From positions 58,290 through 122,289 of the forward strand of contig JAWBNK010000001.1 in assembly GCA_038827615.1 (NCBI GenBank): a stretch of 64,000 nt of DNA. The letters run 5' to 3'. The translations under genes were made by a program, and so were the position numbers. Below are positions 44,235-52,930 of the stretch, in pieces; the stretch's first letter is position 1, and each line of letters opens with the position of its first letter. This DNA comes from Thermosphaera sp. GTDB lineage: Archaea > Thermoproteota > Thermoprotei_A > Sulfolobales > Desulfurococcaceae. A model generated the notes under the pieces. That model was not told the DNA's origin. It saw only the letters and a list, made by a program, of their open reading frames with translations, and ran no database searches.

Positions 44235-45131
44235 TCATACAACCGGGACTAGACCTGCTTCTATTTTTCTCGCGAGCTCGGGTATTTCAATATACATCAT
44301 CAAAAAGGTTATTGGCAAGAACACCACCGTTATGGATATCACGCTCGCGACCCAGAGTGCAGGGGATTTGAACGCCTTATCCAGCCCGATTAAGAGTGTT
44401 GCCAGCCCAATGCTCGAAAGGAGTAGGAGAAATCCGCCCAGCAGTATCGCTATCGCTCCCGTGAAGATGCTATGCGTTGAAATATATGTTAGGACTCCGA
44501 GCATTATGAGTGTTGAACCAGTGAAAACTCTTGCGCAATAAGGTGTCGGCTTGTACTTGCTGTAGTATTCCCGCCTCGAACCATTTAGTCTCGGATTAAG
44601 CATCACTACGCCCGTGATTAATAAGGCTGCCGCGGACAGGAGCGGGTTCGATATTCCAACGATTATCGCTAACAATCCCACGAAGCTCACAACTACACCT
44701 ATTCTTAAGAGGTGGAGGAGTCTTGCACTACTGTTAAACTCTGGGCTCCAATCACCGAGCCCATCGACTCCGTGGATCAGACCCTCACTCACAGCTCGCG
44801 TGAAGATGATCACTCCGGCGAAAATCAGTATTAAACCTAGGAAGGATATACCGATGTATTTTTCAACGGAAGCCCTTAGAAAACTTAGAGTCGGTGGTTT
44901 TACGCCATTCGTCAGCGCATTGATTAATGGAGGGCCAACTATGACGATGAGGAAGCCGGTATAGATTAACTCTATGGAGAGAAACGCTAATAGTGAGACC
45001 TCCTGTATTCTCTCCAAGGATCTCAACAAGTCTTCGAGGTTTCTCGGAGAGTCGATCACTCCAGCCACCCCTAAGATGATCCTGGGCGGACCGGTTAAAA
45101 ACACGGGAACACGTGGTTTTCGCTTCAGCAA
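44235..45131 (-). CDS. Multipass membrane protein of unknown function
   Basis: 298 residues with about seven membrane helices, rich in Gly, Leu and Ile. The TTG start at 45131 has GAAGGAG seven bases upstream, which is strong support. A repeated helix-loop pattern (GLILIFAGVIIFTRAV, GVVSFVGLLAIIVGI, GSTLIMLGVLTYI) suggests an internally duplicated integral protein. No family or catalytic motif is recognised. Confidence 0.55.
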   Translation of the reverse strand: MLKRKPRVPVFLTGPPRIILGVAGVIDSPRNLEDLLRSLERIQEVSLLAFLSIELIYTGFLIVIVGPPLINALTNGVKPPTLSFLRASVEKYIGISFLGLILIFAGVIIFTRAVSEGLIHGVDGLGDWSPEFNSSARLLHLLRIGVVVSFVGLLAIIVGISNPLLSAAALLITGVVMLNPRLNGSRREYYSKYKPTPYCARVFTGSTLIMLGVLTYISTHSIFTGAIAILLGGFLLLLSSIGLATLLIGLDKAFKSPALWVASVISITVVFLPITFLMMYIEIPELARKIEAGLVPVV

Positions 45132-45271
45132 TATGAAACTCCTTCAAAGACTGCGGCCTTAGTCAAAGCGGTTTTCAGCGGTTCAATCTATCTCTCCATG
45201 TGGTCTCAAGAGTTCTCGCGCATGCTCAAAGCTTATCACGTTGGAAAGCATTAGTAATATAGGGATGTGAA

Positions 45272-45604
45272 ATGGGTTATGCTGGGGGAATTTTAGCAAC
45301 TTTCGTGTTACTAGTCCTTATCGGATGGGTACCTATGATAGGTCCAATTATTGCAGGCTTCGTGGGGGGCTTAATAGCAAAGAAAGGAGCGGGCGGGGGC
45401 TTTCTAGCCGGGTTTATAGGGGGATTGTTGGGAGGCATCCTGTTGACAATCTTGCTCACGTTCTTGGGAGGGCTATTGGCCGGATTTCTCGGGGCGGTGA
45501 TCGGAGGTTTTTTCGGAATAGTAGTTACGTTACTATTCATTTTTACAGCTATACTTGCTGGGATCGGAGGCTTGATTGGCGGGGCTATAGCTGGGAGGAA
45601 ATGA
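45272..45604 (+). CDS. Glycine-zipper small membrane protein (DUF5518-like)
   Basis: 110 residues, almost entirely hydrophobic, with about 30 Gly arranged in GG and GxxxG pairs (IIAGFVGGLIAKKGAGGGFLAGFIGGLLGG). Three to four membrane helices pack through Gly zippers, as in DUF5518/DUF456-type archaeal proteins. Only a short soluble N-terminus and a GRK tail are present. Function unknown. Confidence 0.65.
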   Translation: MGYAGGILATFVLLVLIGWVPMIGPIIAGFVGGLIAKKGAGGGFLAGFIGGLLGGILLTILLTFLGGLLAGFLGAVIGGFFGIVVTLLFIFTAILAGIGGLIGGAIAGRK

Positions 45605-45750
45605 TTTCTAAGATTGGCTGATGCTTGAGTCGCGACATGCCAGTGGGACCGAGGGATTTTTCAATACTACTCGGATGAAACGTCTGAAAAGCTGTCAACG
45701 TTTTTCTTATAAACTCATATCCAATTTTACTATGTTTTTGATGAGGATGA

Positions 45751-47025
45751 ATGGACGTCAACTTTGCAATAGGATTCGGGGTCATCTGCTATCTGGTAGT
45801 TATGCTGGTGGCTAGGAGCAAGAGGCCCGAGCTACCGGTTTGGAGCATAATGTCGTTTGCCATGTTCATAGTAGTCATCTCGGGAATCGTAAGGCTCGAT
45901 GAGATCGATTCTCTCATAAACCTAGATGTAATCCTATTTCTTATAGGGATGTTCAGCATTGTCTCAATCCTTGACTACTCCGGAGTCATAGACTTGATGG
46001 CCATGTGGTTCGTCACAAGGTTCAAAACAAGATACAAGATTCTCCTTGCACTATCCCTAGTCTACGGACTTCTATCCGCGTACACTGTGAACGATGCTTT
46101 AACTCTTATGGGAACCCCTGTAGCCTTATCCATCTCAAGGGCGATTGGCGTTGATCTCAAGGTTCTCCTTCTACTAATAGCCTTCTCCATCACAATAGGC
46201 TCAGTCATGTCGCCCGTCGGGAACCCCCAGAACATGTTGATATCTTCGTCCTCGGGCATGCCCGCTCCGTTCATTGCTTTCACGGTTAAGCTCGCCATTC
46301 CAACGATTATAAACCTCCTTGTAACAACTGCTGTCCTCATCAAGCTCTATAGGGTGAGCAACGCGAAGATCCTTATCCCCTTAGTCCCAACCGAGAGGAT
46401 AAAGGATAGGAGGGAAGCAATCCTAGGAGTTACGTTGTTCACTGTTACTATAATGCTCTTCGTGTTGAACGATTTGTTCGAGACGTATGGGCTTCCACAC
46501 GTTGGGAAGAGAGGGCTGATCCCGTTTGTAACTGCTTCTCTCGGCTACATTCTCTCTAAGAAGCCGAGAAGAATCCTCGAGGGTGTTGGCTGGGGGACTA
46601 TCATATTCTTCATATCAATGTTCATAACCATGAACGGGATCTGGAGGAGCGGGGTTTTAACCCCACTGCTCAATCTCTTCCTAGCCGAGAAAAGCGTTGG
46701 GATTGATGGAATATTCAGGATCGCTGGAACATCTATTATCGTGAGCCAGTTTCTCAGCAACGTTCCATTCACGAGTCTCTATATCGAGTATTTGAAAAAC
46801 CTGGGCTATACCGGCTCAGACGTGAACGCGTGGATAACGCTGGCGATGTCCTCCACTATCGCGGGCAACTTCACACTACTAGGCGCGGCATCAAACATCA
46901 TCCTGCTCGAAGTGGTTGAGCAACGTGGAAAGAAGTCTCTCACATTCATAGAGTTCTTTAAGGCGGGCTCCATAGTGACGATCACTAATCTATTCGTGTA
47001 CATTCCATTCATTGTTCTCCTTTAA
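45751..47025 (+). CDS. ArsB/NhaD-type ion transporter superfamily permease
   Basis: 424 residues, 11-12 membrane helices. Two inverted repeat halves each have the re-entrant loop of the IT superfamily: LSAYTVNDALTLMGTPVALSISRAIG in the first half, and FLSNVPFTSLYIEYLKNLGYTGSDVNAWITLAMSSTIAGNFTLLGAASNIILLE in the second. SVMSPVGNPQNMLI is also typical. It could move arsenite, citrate or Na+/H+; the substrate is unresolved. GAGGATGA lies just before the ATG. Confidence 0.82.
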   Translation: MDVNFAIGFGVICYLVVMLVARSKRPELPVWSIMSFAMFIVVISGIVRLDEIDSLINLDVILFLIGMFSIVSILDYSGVIDLMAMWFVTRFKTRYKILLALSLVYGLLSAYTVNDALTLMGTPVALSISRAIGVDLKVLLLLIAFSITIGSVMSPVGNPQNMLISSSSGMPAPFIAFTVKLAIPTIINLLVTTAVLIKLYRVSNAKILIPLVPTERIKDRREAILGVTLFTVTIMLFVLNDLFETYGLPHVGKRGLIPFVTASLGYILSKKPRRILEGVGWGTIIFFISMFITMNGIWRSGVLTPLLNLFLAEKSVGIDGIFRIAGTSIIVSQFLSNVPFTSLYIEYLKNLGYTGSDVNAWITLAMSSTIAGNFTLLGAASNIILLEVVEQRGKKSLTFIEFFKAGSIVTITNLFVYIPFIVLL

Positions 47026-47119
47026 AACTCCTCAGCAGGACATCCTTCTTTTCCGGGATGTGCAGAAACAGTTAGAATCCTCTCCTGAATCTAAACTGAT
47101 TCCACACCGGTCTTCTTTA

Positions 47120-47162
47120 TCGAATAATTTATTTTTGGATTAGATTTATTACCTCGAATAAT
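47120..47162 (+). promoter_or_regulatory. Direct repeats flanking the TATA box of the encapsulin gene
   Basis: TCGAATAAT occurs at 47120-47128 and 47154-47162, 34 bases apart, on either side of a TATA-like GATTTATTA (about 47142-47150). The second copy lies between TATA and the expected start near 47174. This looks like paired operators for a stress or metal regulator. Confidence 0.4.
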
Positions 47163-47186
47163 CATTAAACTAACAAGGCTGAAAGT

Positions 47187-48254
47187 ATGTTGTCCAAACA
47201 TCCTCTAGAACTTCCAATAAGTAGAACACTTACTAAGGATGAAGTTCTCGACGCTCTTCGGCTCGCGATCATAGCCGAGCTAGATGCGATAAGTCTTTAC
47301 CTTCAGATCGCGAGATCGGTTACCGATGATAATGTGAGGAAAGTATTCGAAGACATAGCTAGAGAGGAGAAGACGCATGTCGGAGAGTTCCTTGCATTAT
47401 TGAAGCACTTCGACACCGAGCAATCCATGGAGCTGGAAAAAGGAAGCAGGGAGGTAACAGAGCTTACGGGCATCCCCGGTAATTCCCAGCTTGAGGTGAG
47501 GGAATCCAGTGAATCAAGTTCCCCGAGCACGTTTAATGAGGAATTAATCAGGCGGTTCACGGGCGAATTGAACGCTTCGAGGATCGTGGCGTTGAAATCA
47601 CCGAGAGTGGTGGTTGGACGGGGTGTTGAGAGCGTCCCCTACCCTATGGTCAGGGAGGGAGGAGGAGAAGAGAGGGGGATAGCTGTCCTCCAGGAGATCT
47701 CTGTGAGATTCAAAATACCTCAGAAGGCATTAGACTACTATGAGAAGACCCGAGTCTTCGATGCCCCGGAGTTATACCTGGCTGCGAGACAGTTGGCTGT
47801 TGCCCAGGATAAGCTCATCGTAGAATCCCTGATAAGCAATAAGTTCGTTGTGAGAATGAAAATGAGCTCCTGGGAGACCCCGGGCGCATCAGTTGTTGAG
47901 GTGGCTTCAGCGGTTGGCGAGTTATTAAAGAGTGGATTAAGAGGCCCCCTAATGCTCCTAGTACACCCGTCCAAGTATGTGAAACTATTGAATGTAAGCG
48001 ACAAGACCGGGGTTATGGATTTGGAGAGGGTTAAATCAATAGTTAATGAGATCGTGGTTAGCGATGCCGTTCCTGAGAATAAGGCATTACTGGTTGCTGC
48101 TGACGCGAGTGTTTTCGACGTTGTAGTGGGAGGTGACGGTGTGGTTGATTATATTGGCCCCGAGGACGGGTTTCATGTGTTTAGGGCATGGAGCACCATG
48201 GCTGTTAGAGTTAAGGATCCACGAGGAATAGTCGTATTAAGCGAGGCCGAGTGA
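47187..48254 (+). CDS. Encapsulin with fused N-terminal ferritin-like domain
   Basis: 355 residues. Residues ~15-80 form a half-ferritin helix pair with iron ligands Glu31 (AIIAELDAISLYLQ) and Glu61/His64 (EEKTH), as in EncFtn and rubrerythrin-like cargo. An acidic Ser/Glu linker (80-115) leads to an HK97-fold encapsulin shell (FNEELIRRFTGELNASRIVALKSPRVVVGRGVESVPYP, then VLQEISVRFKIPQKALDYYEK, and FHVFRAWSTMAVRVKDPRGIVVLSEAE at the end). The same fusion is known in the Pyrococcus furiosus virus-like particle. The fused domain should line the shell interior and oxidise and store iron. A DUF59-like gene follows. Confidence 0.88.
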   Translation: MLSKHPLELPISRTLTKDEVLDALRLAIIAELDAISLYLQIARSVTDDNVRKVFEDIAREEKTHVGEFLALLKHFDTEQSMELEKGSREVTELTGIPGNSQLEVRESSESSSPSTFNEELIRRFTGELNASRIVALKSPRVVVGRGVESVPYPMVREGGGEERGIAVLQEISVRFKIPQKALDYYEKTRVFDAPELYLAARQLAVAQDKLIVESLISNKFVVRMKMSSWETPGASVVEVASAVGELLKSGLRGPLMLLVHPSKYVKLLNVSDKTGVMDLERVKSIVNEIVVSDAVPENKALLVAADASVFDVVVGGDGVVDYIGPEDGFHVFRAWSTMAVRVKDPRGIVVLSEAE

Positions 48255-48281
48255 CCTCAGAACCAGGATGAATCGTTATCA

Positions 48282-48599
48282 ATGGTTATTACTATGTTGA
48301 ATTTAGATGAAAAGGTAGAGCAAGCCGAGAGGGTTCTACGGAGGGTCGTTGTACCCGGATTCGACGTTGACGTGGTATCGTCTAGCGTCGTGTCAAGGAT
48401 GAGGGTATCCAGGGATGGAGAGAAAATAATAGTCTTCGTAAGATTCAAGGACAGTGACCCGGGGTGCGGGTTCTGCAAATTCTTGAACCACGCCCTTTGG
48501 AGCACAATTGTGGAGAGGATTAAGGACGCGCTCCTCGACTCCGGTTTGTTCAAGGAAGTATACGTATATGACGATTTAACATTAGCTCAGCTGGCGTGA
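48282..48599 (+). CDS. DUF59/MIP18-like small protein next to encapsulin
   Basis: 105 residues. VVVPGFDVDVVSSSVVSRMRVSRDGEKIIVFVRFKDSDPGCGFCKFLNHALWSTIVERIKDALLDSGLFKEVYVYDD has the order of a MIP18/DUF59 iron-sulfur assembly domain: a 'dP' turn, two beta strands, Cys-containing PGCGFC, then a helix and a closing strand. It lies 27 bases after the encapsulin gene on the same strand and is probably co-transcribed. It may deliver iron or Fe-S to or from the particle. The domain call is by pattern only, and ATG 48294 is an alternative start. Confidence 0.6.
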   Translation: MVITMLNLDEKVEQAERVLRRVVVPGFDVDVVSSSVVSRMRVSRDGEKIIVFVRFKDSDPGCGFCKFLNHALWSTIVERIKDALLDSGLFKEVYVYDDLTLAQLA

Positions 48600-48649
48600 C
48601 TTTTTAAAACGCGGACGTATGCTGATAAGCGAGACCGAGGGATGCATTT

Positions 48650-49423
48650 TTGACGGAGGGCCCTCAGGCACGGGCAATAGCATTGTTAATAAATCAGAGC
48701 TTAGCGGGCAGGAGGGTTGAAAACGTATTTATTCGCTCAAGGAGAATACGAGTCCCGCTTGAGAACCTGGTTTCGAAAAAGCTTGATAGGGCTGACTCAT
48801 ACGGGAAGAACATACTGCTCTTCATGGGTGAGTATTCTATCAGAATTCATCCTTTAATGTATGGTACCGTGAAGCTCTACAAGATTGATGAGCAACACAA
48901 TAGACCTGAGAGACAGGTTAGAGTCAACGTTGAGTTCGATGAATACCGTATAGTAGGATTCAACACGCCAGTCGTGGAGGTAGACTATGCCGAGAAGATA
49001 GTGAGCTGGCTTAAGAGCACCCTGGGCCCGGATCCCTATAAACCCGGGTGGAATAGGGCTATCGTAATGGAGAGGCTAAGACGCAGGGGCGGCGAGAAGA
49101 TAGGATCTATTGTGTTAGATCAATCCGTTATTGCAGGTATTGGCAATATCTTGAGGAATGAGGTTCTCTTTAGAGCAGGAGTGAATCCCGAGAGAACCGT
49201 TGAGAGTTTGTGTGATGAAGAGTTGCAAGCGATCTTGGATGCTGTGGAGGCTCTCTTCAAAGAGTTCCTGGAGAGATTGATTATGGGAGAAGGGTTGAAG
49301 AATGCTCTCCTAATTTACAATAAATACAATGGGGTTTGCCCTAGGTGCGGGTCGCGAATTAAGTACTACAGGCAGGAGCCGCACAAGCGTAAGACCTTCA
49401 TGTGCCCAAAATGCCAGAGGTGA
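48650..49423 (+). CDS. Nei/Fpg-type DNA glycosylase lacking the N-terminal Pro
   Basis: 257 residues. The H2TH core (IGSIVLDQSVIAGIGNILRNEVLFRAGVNPER) and C-terminal zinc finger CPRCG...HKRKTFMCPKCQ are intact, as are the Glu of the EGP motif and DSYGKNILLF with the Lys. The start is TTG 48650, the only start codon after the in-frame TAA at 48626, supported by CGAGGGA eight bases upstream. The mature N-terminus would be TEGPQA, not the PEGPE that supplies the Pro nucleophile in Nei. NEIL3 shows that other N-terminal residues can work. It should excise oxidised bases. It precedes a convergent photolyase. Confidence 0.85.
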   Translation: MTEGPQARAIALLINQSLAGRRVENVFIRSRRIRVPLENLVSKKLDRADSYGKNILLFMGEYSIRIHPLMYGTVKLYKIDEQHNRPERQVRVNVEFDEYRIVGFNTPVVEVDYAEKIVSWLKSTLGPDPYKPGWNRAIVMERLRRRGGEKIGSIVLDQSVIAGIGNILRNEVLFRAGVNPERTVESLCDEELQAILDAVEALFKEFLERLIMGEGLKNALLIYNKYNGVCPRCGSRIKYYRQEPHKRKTFMCPKCQR

Positions 49424-49439
49424 AAGATCCTCGTGCTTC

Positions 49440-50750
49440 CTAACTTCTCCTCTTGAAAACTCTGTCTTTGAACTCCTCAACAGCCAAGTAGTGATCCACG
49501 ATGGGCTCGAAATAACCTTTAAGCCGATGCTTCAACGGGTTGTGGAGTTCCTCGCACTTATACCCCCCGAGCTCCGGAATATACTTCCTGATGTACGTGC
49601 ATTGTGGGTCGTACCTCTCGGACTGTAGAATAGGGTTGAAAATCCTAATAGGTAATGGATCCACGCCGGATGAGGCTGCCCACTGCCAATTGCCAACGTT
49701 GAGTGCTTCGTCGAAATCTATTAAATACTTCTTGAAAAACTCCTCTCCACGCCTCCAGTCGATGTGTAAGTCTTTGACTAGAAAGCTTGCAACGATCAAT
49801 CGAACTCTGTTATGCATCCAGTTCTCAGTTTTCAACTGCTTAATTCCCGCGTCTATTATCGGGTACCCTGTTTTTCCCTCAATGAATGCCTTGAACAAGT
49901 CTTCATTTAGACTCCACTCCAAGTTTCTCATAGACGGCTTAAGTTCCAGGCTTCTCATCCAAGGATACCTATGCATTAGGTAATAGTAGTATTCCCTCCA
50001 GGCAAGCTGTCTCACGAACTCTTCCGACGCGCTTTTAGCCTTGTGGTAAACAGTTCTTACCGAGACTATTCCGTGTGAAATGTATGGTGACAGCCGGGAG
50101 GTTCCATCGGTTCCAGGATAATCCTTGGTCGTAGCATATTTTGAAAAATCGAACTCAAGTAGCCTTTTCGCAAGGTATGCGATGCTCCATGACGCTCCCG
50201 TCTCAACTCTCCACTTGTTCTTTTCTATAACCTCACCTAGTCCTGGTTCATCGATCTCAGTGAATTTTTCCCGTGGTGGAGTTTCAACAACTGTGTCGTC
50301 CACTAGCTTTTTCCACTTATTGTAGAAGCTGGTGAACTGTCGTGTTTCCCCTATCTTTGTATAATCTACTAGGACATTATCCCAGATTACTGAAAGCTTA
50401 ACACCATGGCCCTCGCAAATCTTTTCCAACCGTTGAATTCTTTCTCTATCAACCTCGGTGTGGGGATAACTTACGTAAACTCGCTCAAACCTGTATTTTC
50501 CAAGCAAGTAATCCATGACAGCGTCGAATCTACCGGTTAATACTCTCAAGCGCGTGTGCTGACTTATTCTCTCGAGAGCTTGTAGAATAAATGTGAATCG
50601 GGGGTCCCCAGGGTGTACTCCCCTATCACCTAGTTGTTCAAGGTCGAGCACGTAGACTGGTACGATCTTATCGCCCCTAGCGCAGGCCTCCCATAAACCC
50701 CTGTTATCATCAACTCTTAGATCTCTGGTAAACAGGTATAGAGATTTCAT
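49440..50750 (-). CDS. phr: Deoxyribodipyrimidine photolyase
   Basis: 436 residues, cryptochrome/photolyase class I. The N-terminal antenna domain (LYLFTRDLRVDDNRGLWEACARGDKIVPVYVLD) precedes the FAD-binding helical domain: TSRLSPYISHGIVSVR, EEFVRQLAWREYYYY, FEK/AFIEGKTGYPIIDAG, LKTENWMHNRVRLIVASFLVKDLHIDWRRGEEFF and GNWQWAASSGVDPLPIRIFNP. All are CPD photolyase signatures. It repairs UV pyrimidine dimers with light. Together with the glycosylase next door, it makes a small DNA repair pair. Confidence 0.95.
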   Translation of the reverse strand: MKSLYLFTRDLRVDDNRGLWEACARGDKIVPVYVLDLEQLGDRGVHPGDPRFTFILQALERISQHTRLRVLTGRFDAVMDYLLGKYRFERVYVSYPHTEVDRERIQRLEKICEGHGVKLSVIWDNVLVDYTKIGETRQFTSFYNKWKKLVDDTVVETPPREKFTEIDEPGLGEVIEKNKWRVETGASWSIAYLAKRLLEFDFSKYATTKDYPGTDGTSRLSPYISHGIVSVRTVYHKAKSASEEFVRQLAWREYYYYLMHRYPWMRSLELKPSMRNLEWSLNEDLFKAFIEGKTGYPIIDAGIKQLKTENWMHNRVRLIVASFLVKDLHIDWRRGEEFFKKYLIDFDEALNVGNWQWAASSGVDPLPIRIFNPILQSERYDPQCTYIRKYIPELGGYKCEELHNPLKHRLKGYFEPIVDHYLAVEEFKDRVFKRRS

Positions 50751-50871
50751 GCTGGGATCTCTCGCACTACATTACTCTCCAAAATCTCCTATGTTTCAAA
50801 ATGTATGTTTCGCTATTTAAGGCGTTGGCATCTCCGGCGAGATCTTGATTAAGCGCTGAAAGCGGCGACAG

Positions 50872-51708
50872 CTATTTAGACTTTGATGCCTCCAGTTTCT
50901 CGATGAGAGATCTAATCCATGGTCGTACAGCATAATATCCTTCCACATGCTTTACGATCCCGCGATCAACGAGCTCTCGTCTAAGATCAGACTCGATAGA
51001 GCCCCACGCCTCGAGGGGGATTCTATCTTTAAGCGATTTCACCTTCTTCACGAAGTCTTCATCTATGCTGATGGGTATTGCTGGGATAAAGATGGGTTCA
51101 TGGAAAGTTTCATGGATGTATACCACGCCCTTGGCCCCGGCGAGTAGGGATGCGATCACTAGGAAGGAAGACTCGGCTTTGAAGCCCGGGCTAGCGTTAA
51201 TATAGACAGGAGTATCCTTACTACTTGCCTTATCGATCTCGCTGGTGACCTCATCGAGAAGCTCCACAAGTCCGTCCTCAAAGCTTTCGAACCTACCAAG
51301 TTTTTCAAGCACTTTGACTCTGACTACGCCATACCCCAGTTGTTTGAGCAGGGTTTCGTTCAGCTCGGCCGAGAGAATGCTGGAACAGGATGAAGTAGGA
51401 TACAGTACTACCTCTGTCTCCCTTCGGTGATGTGTAAGCAGGCTTGACATTTTAACTATACCGGTAGCCTCGGCAGAGGCTTTCTCCCCCATCTCTAGAG
51501 TCTTATTTATCATCTCATTGAAAAGCGATGGCTCCAAGTCCTTCAACCTACATAGAAGACCTTGTGGATAAATGTTTCTGGGATCGTCAAGCCTCATGTT
51601 GTGCCAACTACTGATGTCTTGATATTTGTTTCTCCAACCCTCTAATTGGTTGCCGAGGTTTCTCAGAATAGAGGTGCCGACTAGGGAGATGTAAACATAT
51701 TTGGTCAA
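50872..51708 (-). CDS. CARF-domain protein of the APE2256/Csx1-like family
   Basis: 278 residues. The N-terminal Rossmann-like CARF domain starts YVYISLVGTSILRNL and has the ligand-binding loop VYINASPGFKAESSFLVIASLLAGAKGVVYIHETF, typical of APE2256-type CRISPR-associated proteins that bind cyclic oligoadenylate. The C-terminal ~75 residues are helical with a winged-helix-like end (DLRRELVDRGIVKHVEGYYAVRPWIRSLIEKL) and no HEPN RxxxxH motif. It may be a ring nuclease or cOA-controlled regulator. No CRISPR array or cas genes lie in the window. Confidence 0.75.
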   Translation of the reverse strand: MTKYVYISLVGTSILRNLGNQLEGWRNKYQDISSWHNMRLDDPRNIYPQGLLCRLKDLEPSLFNEMINKTLEMGEKASAEATGIVKMSSLLTHHRRETEVVLYPTSSCSSILSAELNETLLKQLGYGVVRVKVLEKLGRFESFEDGLVELLDEVTSEIDKASSKDTPVYINASPGFKAESSFLVIASLLAGAKGVVYIHETFHEPIFIPAIPISIDEDFVKKVKSLKDRIPLEAWGSIESDLRRELVDRGIVKHVEGYYAVRPWIRSLIEKLEASKSK

Positions 51709-51868
51709 AAACCCACCCCTATATGATAAATCTAAAACTAGTTAAAATGCTATTTCACGCTGTTGCCACTATCATGAGAGACCAGTGAACTACTATAAAC
51801 GATTTGAACATCAGGGCCTCCATCATGGATAAAATAAGTGGCCGGCGCGATTTCCAACCGGATTTGAA

Positions 51869-51943
51869 CGGGCCCGCGGGGATTCGAACCCCGGGCCTCC
51901 GGCTTAGAAGGCCGGCGCCCTATCCTGGCTAGGCGACGGGCCC
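51869..51943 (-). tRNA. tRNA-Arg (TCT)
   Basis: 75 nt, no intron. The acceptor GGGCCCG/CGGGCCC is followed by discriminator G, without encoded CCA. The anticodon stem CCGGC/GCCGG carries CTTCTAA, anticodon TCT. The T-arm is GGGGTTCGAATCCCC. Confidence 0.96.
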
Positions 51944-52046
51944 TCCTCTTGTGTTTTAGTATTGTTTCTCGTTTTATATTTTTACTCTCAGCTCGCTCGA
52001 CTTAGGTTTAAATTAGTGTTTATATACAATACATCACGTGTTCTTC

Positions 52047-52526
52047 ATGAGCAAGCTTGTGGTTTTACTATTAACCGTGGTCTTGGCATCTGCGACCGCG
52101 TCTATAGTGTTGGTGAGAATTGGATTAGAGGGGTATGTTAAAGTGGGCTCTACTCTCTTGTCTAGCACCATTATCTTAAACATTACTTCCTCGGAGGGCT
52201 ATGCAGAGTACGACCTAGGATATCTAAGGACTGAACACCCGGTGTCTGTGAGGGCTTTTGCCCGCCTTGTCGAGATTGAGGGCGTGTTTTCGGGATCCAT
52301 TAGCTTCAACCTCCTCATCAACGGCAACGTCAGCTATAATATAGGCATGCCCTGCGCGATAGTGGTGGGAAATGCTTCGTGTGCAAGAATCCTAGTAGTC
52401 ATCCCTGGTTATGATGTGCCGTTAACTATTGAGGGCGGAGAGTACACTGTTAGACTGATAGTCCGCTGGAGCGATATGAAGGGAGAGGGGAGATTCAAGG
52501 CGCTCATCGGGCTTGCCGAGGCATAG
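52047..52526 (+). CDS. Exported protein of unknown function
   Basis: 159 residues. Signal sequence KLVVLLLTVVLASATASIVLVRI, then a beta-rich extracytoplasmic domain with one Cys pair (PCAIVVGNASCARI) and no further membrane helix. ATG 52047 is chosen because TTTATATA at about 52019-52026 lies 26 bases upstream, predicting a leaderless mRNA starting on this codon; the GTG at 52038 would fall upstream of the start site. Function unknown. It is convergent with the HTH gene. Confidence 0.55.
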   Translation: MSKLVVLLLTVVLASATASIVLVRIGLEGYVKVGSTLLSSTIILNITSSEGYAEYDLGYLRTEHPVSVRAFARLVEIEGVFSGSISFNLLINGNVSYNIGMPCAIVVGNASCARILVVIPGYDVPLTIEGGEYTVRLIVRWSDMKGEGRFKALIGLAEA

Positions 52527-52532
52527 CCTCCC

Positions 52533-52928
52533 CTAACTGGCGTTTTTAAAAAGAGACGGGCAGACATCGCATCCTAGTGGATCTACGGAATTGTCGACAG
52601 CTTTATGAAGTCTACACAACTTCTTACTCGACAGCGCCTTCAGAACTATACGAGCAATCTCGAGTCGTAGTTCATATCCTCTCACCAGCCCGAGCGCAAT
52701 TTTCTCAGCCAACGCATCCAACTCTAAATTAAGCTCCGGTATTGAAGTAGGGTCGAAAAACAACCCTCTCTCCCCCTTCACATATCTCGAGATAAGGGAT
52801 GGGGAGATTTCAAGCCTCCTAGATATCTCTATCGGGGGGATTTTCTTCTCAAAAAGTTTTAAAGCGATCGCCCTCTTAATGGATGGTTCGACATACCTTG
52901 ATGCTAGTTCGAACACTCCTCTCGACAT
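52533..52928 (-). CDS. HTH transcriptional regulator with C-terminal Cys cluster
   Basis: 131 residues. An Xre-like or COG2522-type HTH (IALKLFEKKIPPIEISRRLEISPSLISRYVKGERG) occupies residues ~18-55. A helical middle follows, then CRLHKAVDNSVDPLGCDVC near the C-terminus: three Cys and one His that could bind an Fe-S cluster or zinc. It starts 2 bases after the DUF438 gene and is surely co-transcribed with it. The candidate operator is the 18-bp palindrome upstream of that operon, so autoregulation in response to oxygen or metal state is plausible. Confidence 0.8.
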   Translation of the reverse strand: MSRGVFELASRYVEPSIKRAIALKLFEKKIPPIEISRRLEISPSLISRYVKGERGLFFDPTSIPELNLELDALAEKIALGLVRGYELRLEIARIVLKALSSKKLCRLHKAVDNSVDPLGCDVCPSLFKNAS

Positions 52929-52930
52929 TT

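Noticed and set aside
45605..45700. C/D box-like words after the glycine-zipper gene
   Set aside because: The distance between the second C-like box and CTGA is only about 4 bases, too short for a guide.
51845..51868. Second tRNA T-arm remnant or attachment site beside tRNA-Arg (GGATTTGAAC on the plus strand)
   Set aside because: The flanking bases do not form a T-stem or acceptor stem, and no integrase or repeated tRNA end is present.
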